The translations under genes and the position numbers were made by a program. The notes beneath the pieces are model-generated. The model was not told the DNA's origin and ran no database searches. It was given only the letters and a program-made list of their open reading frames with translations. This document shows, in pieces, positions 26,201-33,484 of a stretch of 64,000 nt of DNA. This DNA comes from JAKAQB01 sp027320105 (GTDB taxonomy: Bacteria > Actinomycetota > Acidimicrobiia > Acidimicrobiales > Palsa-688): contig DAHVMA010000087.1 of the NCBI GenBank assembly GCA_027320105.1, forward strand, positions 1 to 64,000, given 5' to 3'. Within the stretch, counting starts at the first letter, position 1, and each line of letters begins with the position of its first letter.

Positions 26201-26586
26201 TGTGCAACCAGTACGCCGGCTCCGACGGCGACATCGTGTCGGAGGGCTTCCGCCACCGTGGGCTCGGCCCCCTCGTCGGCACGCGCACGTGGGGCGGCGT
26301 CATCGGCATCGACATGCGCTACGGCCTGGCCGACGGGACGGTGGTGACCCAGCCGAGCTACTCGTTCTGGTTCGTGGACGAGGGCTGGGAGGTCGAGAAC
26401 CACGGTGTGTCGCCCGACGTGGAGGTCCAGATCGCCCCGCAGGACTGGGCTGCCGGGCGTGACCCGCAGATCGAGATTGCGGTGGACCTGGCCCTCGCTG
26501 CGCTGGAGGAGCGGCCGCCTGCCCGGCCACCCCGGCGCGATGACCGGCCGTCGCGCGCCGCCCCCGAGCTGCCGCCCCGGCCGTAG
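23260..26586 (+). CDS. Tricorn-type self-compartmentalising protease
   Basis: About 1,108 residues from the ATG at 23260 (MSDAPYIRYPAVRGDQLAFV). Two beta-propellers (roughly residues 1-320 and 320-660) show repeated blades such as PRFSPDGRWLAWTSS, LRFSPDSQWLVWSAA and VFTPDGKYLAFLSRR. A helical domain follows, containing ETGTSHAYVW with the catalytic His. Next are a PDZ domain (HLGADIEPG ... AGVGVGDVIDTVDGRPV) and a C-terminal S41-like core with FRYNRGGH, nucleophile Ser in YAGSDGD, and TRTWGG. Tricorn degrades the peptides left by proteasome-type proteases in the cytoplasm. An Ala-Gly run of about 50 residues is inserted before the helical domain. Confidence 0.9.
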   Translation: MSDAPYIRYPAVRGDQLAFVTDDDIWVGSAERGEVWRLGSERAMVRHPRFSPDGRWLAWTSSAAGVPEAWVAAVDGGQARRLTYWGDPMTHVVGWHPDGRVVATSAAGQPYASSTWAWAVPLDGGAAQRLPYGPVSAVAFGRGGGVLLGVDRHPTGASGWKRYRGGTAGKIWIDRDASGRFERFATQLDGQLEDPAWVGDRVVALSDHEGWANVYSFAPDGSDLRRHTDHGDCYARDADSDGERVVYTAAGDLWLLDGLAADSTPRRLDVRLGSARRGRAPYTLEVAGAVTRVAPDRSGKASALTVRGAAVWLTHRGGPARVAAPGGRVRARLATPLGDDRLVWVTDAGGADALEVAPAAGGEGRRLAGGTLGLVAGLAASPDGEWVATAASDGTVRLTHVESGDVRQLDRSRYDMATGLRFSPDSQWLVWSAAGPGSEDAGPRQLKLAAVASGAVHDVTSLRFHDREPVFTPDGKYLAFLSRRTFDPVYDEVRFDLAFPAATRPYLLRLSPATPGPLSPAPGGRDLPAALVGGGGAAGGGGAAGAGAGGAGAGGAAGAGAGGAAGAGAGGAAGAGGPVAVVIELEGLADRVVDLPVAAGRLTDLRATAGGLVWRSLPPEGNLGVGRADPDAQPAKAKLEHLDLVTGKVVTLVDGVDGVEVTAGGAALVVSKDGGLRLVPADRPATPDGDDAFDVDLQRILLTVDPAEEWPQMYEESARLMKERYWVEDMAGVDWDAVVARYRPLADRISSRDELHDLLWELFGETGTSHAYVWSGPQRPPANQRVGHLGADIEPGPDGWRVASVPATEPSVPLARSPLQAAGVGVGDVIDTVDGRPVDPLTGPGPLLVGAAGRVVELGVRRDGGERRTVAVVPLEDERPLRYHAWVAGRRAAVRERSDGRLGYVHVPDMMSEGWAELNRDLLVETSFDGLVADFRYNRGGHTSQLVLERLSGAVSAWSNPRGFEAESYPTDAPRGPLVGLCNQYAGSDGDIVSEGFRHRGLGPLVGTRTWGGVIGIDMRYGLADGTVVTQPSYSFWFVDEGWEVENHGVSPDVEVQIAPQDWAAGRDPQIEIAVDLALAALEERPPARPPRRDDRPSRAAPELPPRP
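24855..24992 (+). repeat. Ala-Gly low-complexity insert in the tricorn gene
   Basis: Repeated GCGGGTGCGGGCGCTGGCGG-like units encode a run made only of Gly and Ala, falling between the second propeller and the C-terminal half. The period is 6-12 bp, so it is a likely slippage hotspot. It keeps the reading frame. Confidence 0.75.
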
Positions 26587-26676
26587 CTGTCTCAGCTGTC
26601 GCCGTAGCGGTTGGCCGGTCGACCGGCGAGCGGCGTAGGTTGCAACGCGGTCCGAGTCGCCCAGGAGGATGCCTGC

Positions 26677-27669
26677 ATGCCCGCGTCACCCGTCCGCGTT
26701 GCTGTCACCGGAGCCGCCGGTCAGATCGGCTACAGCTTGCTGTTCCGGATCGCCAGCGGTGAGCTGCTCGGCCCGCACCAGCCCGTCATCCTCCAGCTGC
26801 TCGAGATCACGCCGGCGCTCGACGCCCTCCGCGGGGTGGTCATGGAGCTGGAGGACTGCGCCTTCCCCCTCCTCGAGGGGATCACGACCAGCGACGACGC
26901 CAACGTGGCGTTCGGCGACGCCGACATCGCCCTGCTCGTCGGCGCCCGCCCCCGTTCCAAGGGCATGGAGCGCAAGGACCTCCTCGAGGCCAACGGCGCC
27001 ATCTTCACCGTCCAGGGCAAGGCCCTGTCGGACAACGCCGCCACAGGGATCAAGGTGCTGGTGGTGGGCAACCCCGCCAACACCAACGCCCTCATCGCGC
27101 AGCGGAACGCCCCGAACCTCCCCGCCGAGTGCTTCACCTCCATGACGCGCCTCGACCAGAACCGGGCCAAGGCGCAGGTTGCCGCCAAGGTGTCCGTCCC
27201 GGTCACTGCGGTCACCGACGTCACCATCTGGGGCAACCACTCCTCGACCCAGTACCCGGATCTCTTCCACGCCAAGGTCGGGGGCCGGCCAGCTATGGAG
27301 GTGATCGGCGACCGGGCGTGGGTGGAGGAGGACTTCATCCCGACAGTCCAAAAGCGCGGTGCGGCCATCATCGAGGCCCGCGGCGCATCGAGTGCCGCCT
27401 CGGCCGCCAACGCCGCGCTGGACCACGTGCGCGACTGGATCCTCGGCACCGGCGATCGGGGATGGGTGTCGATGGCCGTTGTCTCGGATGGTTCCTACGG
27501 CGTGCCCGAGGGGCTCATCTCCTCCTTCCCCGTCAGGTGCGAGGGTGGGCAGTACACGATCGTTGCCGGTCTCGACATCGACGAGCTCAGCCGGGGGCGC
27601 ATCGACGCCTCCGCTGCCGAGCTGGCCGACGAACGCGACGCCGTGACCGAGCTCGGGCTCGTCGGCTGA
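26677..27669 (+). CDS. mdh: Malate dehydrogenase
   Basis: 330 residues, oxidising malate to oxaloacetate with NAD. The Rossmann start is VRVAVTGAAGQIGYSLLFRI (GAAGQIG). ALLVGARPRSKGMERKDLL carries the substrate-binding Arg residues. VVGNPANTNALIA gives the Asn. SMTRLDQNRAKAQVA holds the Asp of the relay, and TIWGNHSSTQYPD the catalytic His. This is the cytosolic/actinobacterial class (about 330 residues). AGGAGG lies 10-15 bases upstream of ATG 26677; an in-frame ATG at 26611 lacks this. It stands near icd, but the tricorn gene separates them. Confidence 0.95.
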   Translation: MPASPVRVAVTGAAGQIGYSLLFRIASGELLGPHQPVILQLLEITPALDALRGVVMELEDCAFPLLEGITTSDDANVAFGDADIALLVGARPRSKGMERKDLLEANGAIFTVQGKALSDNAATGIKVLVVGNPANTNALIAQRNAPNLPAECFTSMTRLDQNRAKAQVAAKVSVPVTAVTDVTIWGNHSSTQYPDLFHAKVGGRPAMEVIGDRAWVEEDFIPTVQKRGAAIIEARGASSAASAANAALDHVRDWILGTGDRGWVSMAVVSDGSYGVPEGLISSFPVRCEGGQYTIVAGLDIDELSRGRIDASAAELADERDAVTELGLVG

Positions 27670-27754
27670 GGACCCCGACGCCACACGCCACACTCCGCGC
27701 TCCACGTCGAAGGCGCAGCGCCCCACCGGGGGCGCGTGTTGGCGGTCGCCGCTG

Positions 27755-28594
27755 TCAGGGTACCGGGACGATCGCTGGCACATCCTGCGCTGCGAGGATG
27801 CAGTCCGAGAGCCCGTGGGCGCTGGCGTACTCGTCGGCCCGTTTGGCGTCCAGCGCGGCGGACGCCGCTGACGGGGGTTTCTCCGCCGCCGGACCGATCG
27901 CCGAGCGCGCCTCTGCCATGCGTGCAGCCGCCCACGCCCGCCAGTCGGCCATCCAGCTGGGGACCCCGCCCCCGATCCCCTCGGACCTCCCGAGCGCTGA
28001 GATGGTCGCCGCCAGCCGGTCCAGCTCCGCTGTCGCTGCACCCACCGTCTTGTACGGAGCGGTCGTCACGGTGGCTGGACGCACCGCTCCCATGACCGCG
28101 GCGCAGTCGGCGTTCGCCGCATGGGCAAACGTCGAGCTCGCACCGAGCGGCGCGGAGGAGCGGCGCCGACCGGCGCCCGACAGGGCACTCGAGATCGTCA
28201 CGAGGAGCAGGGCGAGCACGAGGGCGCCGGCGACGGCTCGACGGGGTGGCAGCGCCCGATGGCGGGTAGTCGCGGGCGCCGCTCGCTGCGGGAGCAGGTC
28301 CGCTGCTCCGAGCGGACCGCCGCGGGGGCCGGCGGGCGGCACGGGCAGCCGGCGGGGGTGGGCCTTGTGACCGGTGGGGGAGGCGGCGGCGGGGATGGCG
28401 GCCGGGTTCGCCGGGCCGTCGGGTTGGGCGCCGAGGACTGGGGCAGCTGGGTCGAGGACGCGCAACTCAGCGGTGGCGATCGACCACGACGGCAGGTGTC
28501 GGCGCCGCCCGTCCCAATGCCGGCCGTTCCAGTGCCGAAGCAAGGTCGGGTCGTCGGAGTCGCGGTACCACCCGGGCCAGCGGGGCTCCCTCAC
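27755..28594 (-). CDS. DUF2510 membrane protein with extracytoplasmic domain
   Basis: About 279 residues. The N-terminus carries DUF2510, a short Trp-rich module: EPRWPGWYRDSDDPTLLRHW followed by NGRHWDGR. A Pro-Ala linker follows, then one membrane helix (AVAGALVLALLLVTISSALS), then about 120 residues outside with two Cys (NADCAAVMG and LSDCILAAQD) that may pair. DUF2510 occurs widely in actinobacterial membrane proteins and its function is unknown. The start is GTG 28594, chosen for GGGAGG five bases ahead; the longer in-frame ATG at 28765 would overlap the next gene. No substrate or partner can be named. Confidence 0.75.
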   Translation of the reverse strand: MREPRWPGWYRDSDDPTLLRHWNGRHWDGRRRHLPSWSIATAELRVLDPAAPVLGAQPDGPANPAAIPAAASPTGHKAHPRRLPVPPAGPRGGPLGAADLLPQRAAPATTRHRALPPRRAVAGALVLALLLVTISSALSGAGRRRSSAPLGASSTFAHAANADCAAVMGAVRPATVTTAPYKTVGAATAELDRLAATISALGRSEGIGGGVPSWMADWRAWAAARMAEARSAIGPAAEKPPSAASAALDAKRADEYASAHGLSDCILAAQDVPAIVPVP

Positions 28595-28715
28595 CACTGC
28601 CTCCCGGCGCCGTGGGCCAGGGGGGCGTGGTGATTGCCGCCCGGGTGGCCGGCGGCCGGGGTTCCTGGCTGGCGATCGCCGCTCGCCGGCCGGCCCCGTC
28701 CACCGACGGCACCGC

Positions 28716-29108
28716 TCACGGGACGAACTCGGTCTCGTCCCGCAAGGAGGATGGGAGGGCCTCACGGCCGCCGATGTTCGACGCGATCCGGCCCAAGGCC
28801 CCTACGTCCCCGCGCACCTCGAGCCTGCCGGCGGCAAGCGCTGCCTGGGTCGAGAGGGTCCCGGACGCGATCGCCGCCGCCGTGCGGTAGTCGCTGGTGA
28901 AGGTGATGTCTGCTCGACGCCCGCTGCTCTGGGTCAGCACCGGACCCTCTGGCGTGACACGGACGTCGTAGCTGGCTTCCCCTCCACCGGGAGGGTCGAG
29001 GACCACATGGCGGAGGGTCGGTGCAGCGCCTGTCTCGTCACCGGGTGGCTCGATGACCTCAGCTCGGGGGAGCCGGGCCAACCACTCCATGGACAGGTAC
29101 TGCACCAT
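28716..29108 (-). CDS. SCP2 sterol-carrier-like domain protein
   Basis: A 130-residue single-domain protein. It shows the SCP2 pattern: a beta-sheet with SYDVRVTPEGPVLTQSSGRR, then ADITFTSDYRTAAAIASGTL, and a final helical ALAAGRLEVRGDVGALGRI. The last parts match the D..i.........l..G.....ai..G.l.i.Gd...l signature. SCP2 modules bind acyl chains or sterols in a hydrophobic tunnel. Start ATG 29108 (MVQYLSMEWLARLP); an upstream ATG at 29159 is possible. It sits between DUF2510 and the glycosidase on the same strand. No pathway can be proposed. Confidence 0.8.
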   Translation of the reverse strand: MVQYLSMEWLARLPRAEVIEPPGDETGAAPTLRHVVLDPPGGGEASYDVRVTPEGPVLTQSSGRRADITFTSDYRTAAAIASGTLSTQAALAAGRLEVRGDVGALGRIASNIGGREALPSSLRDETEFVP

Positions 29109-29195
29109 GCCAGTTCTACCAGCCCACACATCCGAGTGCCCAGCGCTAGCCGCGTCCACGGAGGGATCGTGGCGGGTTGGCGGGTGGCGGGTCTT

Positions 29196-31415
29196 TCAGC
29201 CGACCAGGCGATGGACCAGGCGCTGTAGCCGCGGGCCATCACGGTCCAGGGAGGCTTGCAGCCCCCGCCTTCCTTGCCTGGGAGAGGCTGCTGCCACGCG
29301 GCTCACATAGGTGGCTTGGGCACCGGCGTCGGGGTGGCTCAGGGTGAGGTCGATGGTGAGGCGCCCCGGAAGGGCGTCGGTGGGCACGTCCCATGCGAGG
29401 GTGCCGACGGCGACGCAGGCATCGGCGGGGACGTCGCCGCCGAACCGCCAGCGCTGCCGGCCTCCGCCTGCCCAACGCACGCTCGCGTCGACGACTGCTC
29501 CCCGCAGCTCCTGCCGGCGGTCCGACACGACGTGGACGCCCAGCTCGAGGTGCTGGCCCGGTCGGTACTGCTCCGCTGGCCAGTCGGCGACGACGATCAC
29601 CGGAGCGCACGCTGCCGACAGCGCCCGCCACGCCTCCTTGGGAACCCCCTTGTGGTCGAGGAGCGCCCAGCTCACCGCGGGCTGGGCGTCGCGTAGCAGG
29701 AACACGGCGAAGCCACCGGCCGGCCGGTACTTGAGACGGCGCAGCGTCTCGACGTGGAACCGCACGACGTCGGCCTGGTAGCGCTGCGTCGCGGTACGCC
29801 ACTCGTCGAAGGTGGTGTACTCCGCCGGCGGGACCCGCGCGTCGAAGATGTGCTTCTGCAGGCCGTGATCGGTCGCGAGCCGGTCCCAGTCCAGCTCCGG
29901 CCAGCGGTCCGGTTCGACGAAGCCGGCGGTCGCCGGCACTGCCTGCGCCCCGAACTCGCTCACGAAGCGACCCACCGCCGGCCAGCGCGCCACGAGCATG
30001 GGGAGCTGGCGCAGCTCGCCGTGGTACCAGCCGAAGTACACGTGCGTGTCCGTGCCCCACGCCGGGTGGGGAAGGACGCCACTGTGCGACAGGGCGGGGC
30101 GCGACGCGTCGGCCCGCTCGAGCGTGCGGCGGATCGACGGGTCGAGGAAGGTCTTGTTCCAGGTCGGGAGCAGCTGGCCGGCGACGAAGCGGGCCAACTC
30201 CTTGCGGGGGGTACGCCCCCCCGGCGGGAGGTCGAGGGCGAGGGGCTCGTTGTGGGCGCACCACAGGGCGATCGACGGGTGGTGGCCGAGGAGGTCGACC
30301 GCCTCCCCGGCTTGGCGCAACGCCTGGCGGCGTACGTTTCCGTATCCCCACTGCAGCGGGAGGTCCTGCCACAGGAGCATGCCAGCGGCGTCGGCCAGGT
30401 CGTAGAGGTGCGGGTGCCCGACGTGGGCATGCACACGCAGCAGGTCGAGTCCGGCAGCGGCGGCGTGCTCTAGGTCCCGCGCCACATGGTCACGGTTCAC
30501 AGTGGACAGCGCCCGGTCTGTCGGGCCGATGTTGGCACCCTTGAGGAAGAGCCGCTCGCCATTGATCGTCGTGACGAAAGCGTCCATCCGGACCTGCCGA
30601 AGGCCGGTTGCCACGTTCCGCCGATCGCTCTCCTCGCCGTCGGCCTCGACAACCACCTCCAGGTGGTGGAGCAGCGGGTCACCGAGGGCGCGGGGCCACC
30701 ACAGAGCCGGCCGTTCCACCGTCACTCGCCAGCGAACCCGGTTGTCCCCGGCAGCGAGGTGGTCGTGGCGGCTGGCCTCGGCGACGGTCGTCCCGTGCAG
30801 CGACAGCTTCGTGCGGATGGTGACGGTGCGTTCGTCGCGTGTGTCGAGGAGGGCGTCGAGGTCGAGGCTGGCCCGCTCGGGTGTTGCCTCGCGGCACGCC
30901 ACACGCAGCCGGTGGATGCGGACCGGTCCGGTCCCCTCCAGCCGCACGGGTGCCCAGATGCCGCCGGGGTTCCAGTCCCGCTCCATCGTGTCCCAGTGCT
31001 GGAAGATCCCGGTGAGGTTTCGCTTGCGACGGACGTCGCGTTGCGGAGCGCATGCGACTTCGATGGCCAGGACGTGGTCACGGCGCTGCTCCACCTGGGT
31101 GGTGACCTCGAACGCGTGAGGCGCGAAGTAGCCCTCGGTGTCGCCGATGTAGGAGCCGTCGAGCCAGACGTCGGCCTGGTAGAAGATCCCGTCGAAGACC
31201 AGCCAGGTCCGCCGGCCGGCACCGGCATCGCCGGCGTGCTCGAACTGCCTGCGGTAGGCGACGGGCCCGTCACTGCCGGCGAATGCCGGCAGGAGGCGCC
31301 ACTGACCCGGGACCGGGACCGGCTCCCAGCCAGCGTCGTCCAGCTCTGGGTCCGGGAGGCGCCGGCGTATCTCCTCGTCAGCTTCTGCGGCGAGCCACGT
31401 GCCACCGAGGTCCAT
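29196..31415 (-). CDS. Glycoside hydrolase family 2-like enzyme
   Basis: About 739 residues from ATG 31415 (MDLGGTWLAA). The jelly-roll sugar-binding domain has PVPGQWRLLPAF, VAYRRQFE, DGIFYQADVWLDGSYIGDTE and YFAPHAFEVT. An Ig-like domain follows, then the TIM barrel with NGERLFLKGANIGPTDRALS. The acid/base Glu is in ALWCAHNEPLALD and the nucleophile Glu in RFVSEFGAQA, so the two active-site acids are present. Overall it is closest to beta-mannosidase/exo-glucosaminidase-type GH2 members. No signal peptide is seen, so the enzyme is probably cytoplasmic. The substrate is uncertain. The frame stays open to 31601, but that N-terminus is Pro-rich and unlike the family. Confidence 0.88.
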   Translation of the reverse strand: MDLGGTWLAAEADEEIRRRLPDPELDDAGWEPVPVPGQWRLLPAFAGSDGPVAYRRQFEHAGDAGAGRRTWLVFDGIFYQADVWLDGSYIGDTEGYFAPHAFEVTTQVEQRRDHVLAIEVACAPQRDVRRKRNLTGIFQHWDTMERDWNPGGIWAPVRLEGTGPVRIHRLRVACREATPERASLDLDALLDTRDERTVTIRTKLSLHGTTVAEASRHDHLAAGDNRVRWRVTVERPALWWPRALGDPLLHHLEVVVEADGEESDRRNVATGLRQVRMDAFVTTINGERLFLKGANIGPTDRALSTVNRDHVARDLEHAAAAGLDLLRVHAHVGHPHLYDLADAAGMLLWQDLPLQWGYGNVRRQALRQAGEAVDLLGHHPSIALWCAHNEPLALDLPPGGRTPRKELARFVAGQLLPTWNKTFLDPSIRRTLERADASRPALSHSGVLPHPAWGTDTHVYFGWYHGELRQLPMLVARWPAVGRFVSEFGAQAVPATAGFVEPDRWPELDWDRLATDHGLQKHIFDARVPPAEYTTFDEWRTATQRYQADVVRFHVETLRRLKYRPAGGFAVFLLRDAQPAVSWALLDHKGVPKEAWRALSAACAPVIVVADWPAEQYRPGQHLELGVHVVSDRRQELRGAVVDASVRWAGGGRQRWRFGGDVPADACVAVGTLAWDVPTDALPGRLTIDLTLSHPDAGAQATYVSRVAAASPRQGRRGLQASLDRDGPRLQRLVHRLVG

Positions 31416-31994
31416 GTCATCTTGCACGCTATCTGCGCTGCCGGCCGGATTGCCGGTTGGTCCCACCCGCCCGCCGGTCGGGGCGCAGGCCGATCCGCCC
31501 GGACCGCAGGGCGCTGGTGAGAAGACCGCGGTCGAGCTGGCGCCCCAGGTCGGGGCCGGGCCCGCAGCTGGCCACGTCGTGTGGGGGTGGAGCTGCGTCA
31601 AGTGGGCATTCGAGGCGTGGCACGCCTCCGGAGGTCCCTCCGACAGCTATTCCGCGCGCCAGACGGCGATCCGCGCGCACAGGGCCCCACATACCGTCCT
31701 CGCTGCGCGCGGTTCGCCTGTCTGCGCGCGGTTTGGCTATAGGCAGATGCCGAGAACGCAGCTTCCGCCGGATCCGGCTGCACACCAGCGGGCCGCACGC
31801 CAGCCCGGGTGCTGGGAAGCGCCACCGGGTCCATCGTCACCTCGCGTCAGCCGGTACGGTCCTACCCTCCGCCTCCCTCCGCCTCCCTCCGCCTGAACAT
31901 TCACCAGCATGCCGGTACCCTCCTGCTCCGCCAGCTCCTGTGTCGTCCTTTTCGACTAATTGTTGCTTCCGGGGCGGGGGTAGCGTCGGGAGCG
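31416..31994. other. 579-bp divergent intergenic region
   Basis: This gap lies between the GH2 start (minus) and the MoxR-like ATPase start (plus). It holds the middle copy of the 84-bp four-box element (31650-31733) and a tandem CCTCCCTCCG-like run at about 31866-31888. A GGGAGCG precedes the ATG at 31995. No other gene is credible. Confidence 0.5.
31650..31733. repeat. 84-bp four-box palindromic element, copy B (inverted)
   Basis: Boxes: TTCCGCGCGCC (31650-31660), ATCCGCGCGCA (31669-31679), TGCGCGCGGTT (31704-31714), TGCGCGCGGTT (31723-31733). The spacing is identical to copies A and C (19, 24 and 19). The reverse complement of its core, GAGGACGGTATG, matches the GGACGATATG core of copy C, so this copy is flipped. 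It lies between two divergent gene starts. Confidence 0.85.
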
Positions 31995-33395
31995 ATGCCC
32001 TCGCGTCCAGCGACCCTCGGACAGCTCCGCGGTTCCGGGTGGGAGTCGGTCCCGGTGAAGGAGGAGGTGCGGTGCAACGCCGCCCGCCGGATAGCGGCCG
32101 GCCAGCCGCTCGTCGAGGGGGTGCTCGGTTACGAGCACACGGTGCTGCCGCAGGTCGAGAACGCCCTCCTCGCCGGCCACGACATCATCTTCCTCGGCGA
32201 GCGGGGCCAGGCGAAGACCCGCATGATCCGCTCGCTGACGGGCCTCCTCGACGAGTGGCTGCCGGTCGTGGCCGGCTCGGAGATCCTCGACGACCCCTAC
32301 CACCCGGTGTCCCGCTACGCGCGGGACCTGGTGGCCGACAAGGGCGAGGACACCCCGGTCGAGTGGGTGCACAGGGAGGGCAGGTTCGGGGAGAAGCTCG
32401 CCACCCCGGACACCTCGATCGCGGACCTCATCGGGGAGGTGGACCCGATCAAGGTCGCCGAGGGTCGGTACCTGTCGGACGAGCTGACGCTGCACTACGG
32501 CTTGGTGCCTCGCACCAACCGGGGGATCTTCGCCATCAACGAGCTCCCCGACCTCGCTGAACGCATCCAGGTAGGCCTCCTCAACGTGCTCGAGGAGCGC
32601 GACGTCCAGGTCCGGGGCTACAAGATCCGCCTGCCCCTCGACGTCATGCTCGTCGCCTCAGCCAACCCGGAGGACTACACCAACCGGGGCCGGATCATCA
32701 CCCCGCTGAAGGACCGCTTCGGCGCCCAGATCCGGACCCACTACCCCCTCGACGTCGAGACGGAGATCGCCGTCGTCCACCAGGAGGCGACGCCGCTGCG
32801 TGGCATCGGGGTGCGCGTCGATGTCCCCGAGTACATGGCCGAGGTGATCGCGACGCTGTCGCACCTCGCCCGCCAGTCGAGCCAGGTCAACCAGCGCTCG
32901 GGCGTCTCGGTCCGCCTGAGCGTCGCCAACTTCGAGACGCTCGCCGCCGGGGCGGCCCGCCGGGCGTTGCGGCTGGGGGAGCCCGAGGCCGTGCCCCGCG
33001 TCAGCGACCTGGAGAACCTGGCGGCGTCCACCGCAGGCAAGATCGAGATCGAGTCCCTCGACGAGGGCCGGGACGGGGTGCTGGTCGGGCGCATGCTGTC
33101 ACAGGCGGTGCTCACCGTCTTCCGGGCCCGGGTCCCGATGGACACCGTGCGCGACGTCGTGGGCGCCTTCGACGAGGGGGTGGTCGCCCGTGCCGGCGAC
33201 GACATGGCCTCCGCCGAGCTCCTGGAGGTGCTCGGCCAGGTGCCGGCGCTGCGTTCGGCGGCGGTGCGCCTGGCGGGCAGCGAGTCGCCGGCGGCGCTGG
33301 CGGCAGCGGTCGAGTTCGTGCTGGAGGGCCTGCACCTCTCCAAGCGCCTCAACAAGGAGCCGTCGGGTGCGGGTCTCGCGTACCGAGCGCGCTGA
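31995..33395 (+). CDS. MoxR/magnesium-chelatase-like AAA+ ATPase
   Basis: A 466-residue AAA+ ATPase. Walker A variant FLGERGQAKTRMIRSL, Walker B GIFAINELPDLAERIQVGLL, sensor 1 in VMLVASANPEDYTNRGRI, and arginine finger region PLKDRFGAQIRTHYPL. This MoxR/BchI-type ATPase is generally a chaperone or metal-insertion motor that acts with a VWA-domain protein, which here is the next gene after 89 bp. ATG 31995 with GGGAGCG upstream. Target unknown. Confidence 0.9.
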   Translation: MPSRPATLGQLRGSGWESVPVKEEVRCNAARRIAAGQPLVEGVLGYEHTVLPQVENALLAGHDIIFLGERGQAKTRMIRSLTGLLDEWLPVVAGSEILDDPYHPVSRYARDLVADKGEDTPVEWVHREGRFGEKLATPDTSIADLIGEVDPIKVAEGRYLSDELTLHYGLVPRTNRGIFAINELPDLAERIQVGLLNVLEERDVQVRGYKIRLPLDVMLVASANPEDYTNRGRIITPLKDRFGAQIRTHYPLDVETEIAVVHQEATPLRGIGVRVDVPEYMAEVIATLSHLARQSSQVNQRSGVSVRLSVANFETLAAGAARRALRLGEPEAVPRVSDLENLAASTAGKIEIESLDEGRDGVLVGRMLSQAVLTVFRARVPMDTVRDVVGAFDEGVVARAGDDMASAELLEVLGQVPALRSAAVRLAGSESPAALAAAVEFVLEGLHLSKRLNKEPSGAGLAYRAR

Positions 33396-33484
33396 CACGC
33401 CGAAAACCGCCGCCCCCATCGCGTCACCCCCGGCGGAGCGTCGGGTGGGCTGATGTGATGCCGACGGTCGTTTAGCTTGGGCTC

